Shown: piece after piece, positions 60,808-64,000 of the stretch
Numbering within the stretch: position 1 is the first letter of the stretch
Layout of the letters: every line of letters starts with the position of its first letter
Source of the DNA: Oceanobacillus profundus
Lineage (GTDB): Bacteria > Bacillota > Bacilli > Bacillales > Amphibacillaceae
Length of the DNA: 64,000 bases
Reading direction: 5' to 3'
Assembly (NCBI RefSeq): GCF_003515705.1
Contig: NZ_QWEH01000020.1
Coordinates: 1 to 64,000, forward strand
Translations under genes and position numbers: made by a program
Notes under the pieces: generated by a model
The model's database searches: none
Seen by the model: only the letters and a program-made list of their open reading frames with translations
What the model was told of the DNA's origin: nothing

Positions 60808-61395
60808 TCAGTAAATTATATCTTTTCCCAAGCTCAATTCGTTGATTCTTTGTTCCTCTAATAAATACCTTAATCGCTCCTTCATTTCGTTGGAAGTGAC
60901 AACACAACTTAAGATGGCAAAACGTGTCTTAATTTTCAATTCATATTGATCATTCACTTCCTTGGAAAATCCATAATATCGGTGATTCACATCGATACGT
61001 ACAAACTCAAATGATTTAATCTTCCTCCATGGGACAAAGCGTGCGCCACATAAGACTCCATCCTGTACGAACACAAACATATTGAAAAGGTTAGACAGAT
61101 GGAAAATTGGAAGGATGAGTAGTAGGTATATAGACCAAAAGAAATCCAAAAAATAGCTTGCAATGAGCATCGCGGTTAAATAAATAAGTGTTAAAGCGTA
61201 AATCATAATCCCAGTTTTTTGCTTTGAGTAGGTAGGAGGATATACAGGTTTTTCCGGGTGTTTTCGAATGGTATTAAATTCCTCGAACGAAGCAGGAAAT
61301 ACTATTTCTTGCTTCATTTTGATTAGCGTGATAATAAACCGATAACTGTATACGAAAATAATTGCTGCAAAAATCAGTTTCACGAATAATTCCAT
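60808..61395 (-). CDS. conserved membrane protein of unknown function
   Basis: 195 residues with an N-terminal helix (about 3-22), a pair of helices in the middle (about 66-110), and a C-terminal soluble domain with VPWRKIKSFEFVRID. Such PH-like domains occur in DUF5673-type proteins. RBS GGAGGTGAGG. No function can be assigned. Confidence 0.65.
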   Translation of the reverse strand: MELFVKLIFAAIIFVYSYRFIITLIKMKQEIVFPASFEEFNTIRKHPEKPVYPPTYSKQKTGIMIYALTLIYLTAMLIASYFLDFFWSIYLLLILPIFHLSNLFNMFVFVQDGVLCGARFVPWRKIKSFEFVRIDVNHRYYGFSKEVNDQYELKIKTRFAILSCVVTSNEMKERLRYLLEEQRINELSLGKDIIY

Positions 61396-61518
61396 GTCCT
61401 CACCTCCATTATTTTCCTTCTATCTATAATACGAAAAGGAAAGACGGGAAGTTTCAGTAAAGTGTAAATTTCTAATAGAGTGGGGAAGAGGGACAAGCTA
61501 AGCTGTCCCTTGAGATTC

Positions 61519-62769
61519 CTAAGCATAATGCCCACCAATCTTCTTGCTGCGCTCCAACGTAATCCCTGCATCTGTATAACTGGAAGCGCGGAGAATAGCA
61601 GTGGATCCGTATTTATCACGAATCGCATCCATTACATAGCCGATGTCATTTTTCTTTGCGCGATCCTCAAATAAATCGAGCTGGACATCGGTCTGATCGA
61701 ATAGCTTTGTTAAGGTGACGTATACATGTCTAATCATGCTTTTTCCATCATAAAATTCCTGAAATAATTGCATGCAAACTCCATACATATCCATGGTCAC
61801 ATTGGTAGGGATATCAATCGATCGGGAACGTGAAAATCCACCAGCTGTTTCTTTTGAATAGGAAATGCTAAGCTGGATGGTTCTTCCTGCCGTTCCTGCT
61901 GTGCGAGCCCTGCGACATACTTCCTCACAAAGATCAAGAATGCAGTAAGAAACTTCTTCTCTCGTGTAGTCCCGAAGCAAAGATATGCCATGTCCGAAGC
62001 CTTTTTGCTCTTGTTTTGTGAAGTCGCCAAAAACAGGGCTTAAATCAATTCCCCATGCATGCCAATAGAGTTGTTCTCCCATGACGCCAAAGCGTTTTTG
62101 TAAAAGCTCTAGTTTATAATTGGCGATTTGCCCAAGTGTGACAATTCCCATGCGGTGTAAGTTCTTCATCATTCGATGTCCGATTCCCCAAATGTTTTGA
62201 ACAGGAGTTGGCCAGAGTTTTTCTGGTACATCCTCGTATTTGCATTCTGCAATCCCTGTTTTTTTAGCGTGTAAATCCATGATGACCTTTGCGAGAAATT
62301 TATTATCCCCAATCCCAATAGAGGAAGTAATTCCAAATCGGTCCAATATGTCACGCTGTATCTTGTATGCAATCTCCTGACGACTTCCGAAAAGCTTTTG
62401 CAGGCCATTTACGGTAATCCAAACTTCGTCAACCGAATATTGATGGATTGCTTCTGGTGGTGCGTAATCATGCAGTAATTTTGTTATTTCAACGGATACG
62501 TTTAAATAATCAGCCATATGGGCTGGCACAACGATAATGTTCGGGTCGTCTGGTAATTCGAAATAACGACTTACATTACTTACCCCATATCTTTGCTTTA
62601 AGGCAGGGGATGCTGCTAGTATAATACTCCCAGATCTGTTTGGATCTCCAACGACGGCAAGCATAACCTTCATCGGATCCTCATTTAGTTTCATTGCCTC
62701 GACGCTTGCGTAAAAAGAACGCATATCAATACAAAGCACATCATGACGGGGGTAAGAAGAATAGTCCAA
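61519..62769 (-). CDS. uvrX: Y-family DNA polymerase UvrX
   Basis: 416 residues: DVLCIDMRSFYASVEA (metal Asp, steric gate region), YSVDEVWI (second catalytic motif), and two helix-hairpin-helix motifs (IGIGDNKFLAK, GIGHRMMKNL). UvrX/YqjW type, non-essential lesion-bypass polymerase. TTG 62769 is preferred: AAAGGAG lies eight bases upstream; the GTG at 62778 overlaps that site. LexA box just upstream. Confidence 0.92.
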   Translation of the reverse strand: MDYSSYPRHDVLCIDMRSFYASVEAMKLNEDPMKVMLAVVGDPNRSGSIILAASPALKQRYGVSNVSRYFELPDDPNIIVVPAHMADYLNVSVEITKLLHDYAPPEAIHQYSVDEVWITVNGLQKLFGSRQEIAYKIQRDILDRFGITSSIGIGDNKFLAKVIMDLHAKKTGIAECKYEDVPEKLWPTPVQNIWGIGHRMMKNLHRMGIVTLGQIANYKLELLQKRFGVMGEQLYWHAWGIDLSPVFGDFTKQEQKGFGHGISLLRDYTREEVSYCILDLCEEVCRRARTAGTAGRTIQLSISYSKETAGGFSRSRSIDIPTNVTMDMYGVCMQLFQEFYDGKSMIRHVYVTLTKLFDQTDVQLDLFEDRAKKNDIGYVMDAIRDKYGSTAILRASSYTDAGITLERSKKIGGHYA

Positions 62770-62785
62770 TTGACTCACTCCTTTA

Positions 62786-62828
62786 GAACGTTTGTTCCTA
62801 GTATATGCAAGAAAATGTAAATTATCAA
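62786..62828 (-). promoter_or_regulatory. LexA (DinR) box and promoter of uvrX
   Basis: GAAC-N4-GTTC at 62786-62797 (minus strand GGAACAAACGTTCT). On the minus strand a promoter TTGATA (62828-62823), 17-base spacer, TATACT (62805-62800) ends just before the box, so LexA would block it. Confidence 0.8.
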
Positions 62829-62866
62829 TGTTAATAAATAACAGTATATATGTTCGGTTTTTGTGG

Positions 62867-62886
62867 TATAATAGAACAAACGTTTC
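62867..62886 (+). promoter_or_regulatory. LexA (DinR) box and -10 of yolD unit
   Basis: TATAAT (62867-62872) directly followed by AGAACAAACGTTTC (62873-62886), matching the DinR consensus CGAACRNRYGTTYC at 13 of 14 positions. It shares GAACAAACGTT with the uvrX box. A clear -35 was not found. Confidence 0.75.
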
Positions 62887-62906
62887 TATTTAAGGAGTGC
62901 GATAAG

Positions 62907-63122
62907 ATGAAATTATTAAATCATGCTGTTCATGAGAAGATAAAGCTGGAAATGATTTATATGGCACGTAATGGTAAGGTTTCGCAACGATTTGTGCGTG
63001 TATTAGAGATACGTGAAGATCATATTTTAGCATATTGTTTTTATCGCAAGCGGGTCCGTACGTTCAAAATAGAAAATATTTTGTCGGTACAGAAAGCAAA
63101 CAGGAAGGCGGCAAGTGCATGA
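62907..63122 (+). CDS. small WYL-like protein of SOS unit
   Basis: 71 residues (VSQRFVRVLEIREDHILAYCFYRKRVRTFKIENI) resembling part of a WYL domain. ATG 62907 follows AAGGAG. Its stop overlaps the next start (ATGA). Such small proteins travel with YolD and UvrX in Bacillus SOS cassettes. Confidence 0.78.
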   Translation: MKLLNHAVHEKIKLEMIYMARNGKVSQRFVRVLEIREDHILAYCFYRKRVRTFKIENILSVQKANRKAASA

Positions 63123-63439
63123 TACATGATCGCGGATCGAAGAAATGGACAGCACTCATGCTGCCAGAGCATATCGAAATGTTAAAAGCTTTACAGATTG
63201 AATATAATTATAAAGAAAAACCGATATTAGACGAACAACAGGTGGAAGAAAACGCGATAAAATTGCAGCTGGCAATCCATGATAACCTGACAATAGAGGT
63301 TAAATATTATAAAATGCATGATTATCATAAAGTAAAGGGTAAGCTGTTGAGCGTTGCTTTAAATGACTGCATTGTATTTGATAATGAGGAACGGACGAGA
63401 GTGAAATTTAGTGATATTATGGATGTTTTGGTCGTTTAG
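63119..63439 (+). CDS. YolD-like protein
   Basis: 106 residues: HDRGSKKWTALMLPEHIEML is the YolD-like family signature. YolD proteins are thought to act with UvrX, perhaps as a UmuD-like accessory. Overlaps the previous gene by four bases. SOS-regulated by the box at 62873-62886. Confidence 0.88.
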   Translation: MIHDRGSKKWTALMLPEHIEMLKALQIEYNYKEKPILDEQQVEENAIKLQLAIHDNLTIEVKYYKMHDYHKVKGKLLSVALNDCIVFDNEERTRVKFSDIMDVLVV

Positions 63440-63584
63440 TTTTCTCATTTGCAACGAAGTGAAGTCTCGCAATCGATAGCAGCATTATAAACGAAAATGG
63501 AAAAATGGGAAAATATGTTCTGTTAAAAATGATGTATTATTGCTACAATAGAACTTGTACAAGAAGGTTTTCATGGGTGGTGGC

Positions 63585-63611
63585 TCACCCCTTTTAATCG
63601 AAAGGGGGTGA
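63585..63611 (+). promoter_or_regulatory. hairpin hiding the toxin ribosome site
   Basis: TCACCCC-TTT pairs with AAAGGGGGTGA (one bulged G), placing the Shine-Dalgarno GGGGGTG inside a stem. A -10-like TACAAT lies upstream (63544-63549). This occlusion is typical of type I toxin mRNAs. Confidence 0.55.
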
Positions 63612-63614
63612 TGG

Positions 63615-63698
63615 ATGATGACGGTATATGAGGCGTTGGTTCTAATGATTTCATTTGGAGCTTTAATTGTGGCTGTGCTGTCAAACCAAAAAAAATAG
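63615..63698 (+). CDS. 27-residue holin-like toxin (type I TA candidate)
   Basis: MMTVYEALVLMISFGALIVA.. ends in NQKK: a hydrophobic helix after a short MTVYEAL motif, the pattern of the putative holin-like toxin family that in Bacillus has an antisense RNA. Starts ATG 63615 or 63618, after GGGGGTG. The antisense antitoxin is expected from the 63700-63815 region, which has several stable hairpins, but I cannot place its promoter. Confidence 0.65.
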   Translation: MMTVYEALVLMISFGALIVAVLSNQKK

Positions 63699-63780
63699 CC
63701 ACCCCATAAGCCTGACGAGCAATTAGGGTGGTTATTGGTATAGCTCTAATGTGAGTCGCCCCCTTGAAGGGCTATTGTAT

Positions 63781-63813
63781 GGTCGTTAGTGTAGCAGCAC
63801 TAGCGACCTTTTT
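63781..63813 (+). terminator. terminator of the toxin transcript
   Basis: 11-bp stem GGTCGTTAGTG/CACTAGCGACC (one G-T pair) with loop TAGCAG and five T. Confidence 0.8.
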
Positions 63814-63921
63814 ATAGTGTATGCAGATTTCTTACTTTATTATAACCGATATTGATGAAAATGAAAAATCAGAGGGTAATAATAGGGGGTTTTTCACGTT
63901 TAAAATAAATTATCCAATTGT

Positions 63922-64000
63922 TATAGCACCACTCAACCTCGCTATGACACTAAAAACAAACCATATAGCACCACCCGACCTCACTATGACACCAAACGCA
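63922..64000. repeat. two copies of a 42-base tandem repeat at the window end
   Basis: TATAGCACCAC.. ACCTC.CTATGACAC..AAA occurs at 63922 and 63964 (period 42, a few substitutions), and the second copy is cut by the window edge. Each unit has internal ATAGC/GCTAT dyad. Confidence 0.6.

Noticed and set aside
63922-64000. Terminal repeat as a CRISPR array
   Set aside because: The copies are adjacent with no spacer of constant size and unique sequence, and no cas genes; only two copies are in view.

Overview
The window looks like chromosome of a low-GC, spore-forming, marine or halotolerant member of the Bacillaceae, in the Oceanobacillus/Virgibacillus range. This is inferred from AT-rich DNA, strong Shine-Dalgarno sequences, frequent TTG/GTG starts, a Bacillus-type tRNA array, spore-coat (CotF-like) proteins, KGG-repeat (GsiB-like) stress proteins, a Bacillus-type gas vesicle operon, DinR/LexA boxes and sigma-B-like promoters. 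No insertion sequence, phage block or CRISPR array was seen. The genus is a guess.

Layout. 1-1953: tRNA array with 18 apparently intact tRNAs, one 3' end, and two degenerate members. 2165-3395: PepSY protein and HAD phosphatase. 3551-11542: chitobiose/cellobiose-type PTS operon (PRD regulator, GH4 6-phospho-glycosidase, EIIB, EIIC, ChbG deacetylase, EIIA) ending in a NamZ-type exo-muramidase with extra C-terminal domains. 11807-21915: a GlcD-like FAD oxidase, then a complete yhf operon (yhfZ, php, yhfS, yhfW, yhfX, an amidase-like gene, yhfY, yhfU, yhfT). Both transcription units carry the same promoter architecture: a cre site over the -10 and an AATATAC-N8-GTATATT operator just after it.

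21995-29326: DUF421 protein; a solo proteasome-fold (Ntn hydrolase-like) protein with a 52-aa partner; two KGG stress proteins with duplicated sigma-B-like promoters flanking a TRAP-TAXI transporter operon. 29532-35089 (minus): gas vesicle operon (gvpQ-like, A, R/O, N, F, G, L, S, K, J, T) behind a good sigma-B-like promoter. 35405-49785: PAP2 phosphatase, GT4 glycosyltransferase, RluA-like synthase, remnant of a tartrate-dehydrogenase-type gene, two-subunit Tat/GMC sugar dehydrogenase, lipoprotein, aldehyde dehydrogenase, TetR plus MFS pump, stress-type NAD(P)-binding protein, GntR plus intact tartrate/malate dehydrogenase.

50335-59971: an organosulfur-type scavenging cluster resembling the Bacillus ytm/ytn system, in two converging operons (flavin monooxygenases, FMN reductase, glutaredoxin-like proteins, cystine-type ABC transporter, SDR, amidohydrolase-like protein) plus a LysR regulator. 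The two operons share a promoter with identical spacing from a TATAG-N7-CTATA box to the -35 and -10. 60157-61395: spore coat-like proteins and a membrane protein. 61519-63439: SOS-type divergent uvrX / YolD module with LexA boxes. 63585-63813: a small holin-like type I toxin locus. The last 80 bases hold the start of a 42-base tandem repeat.
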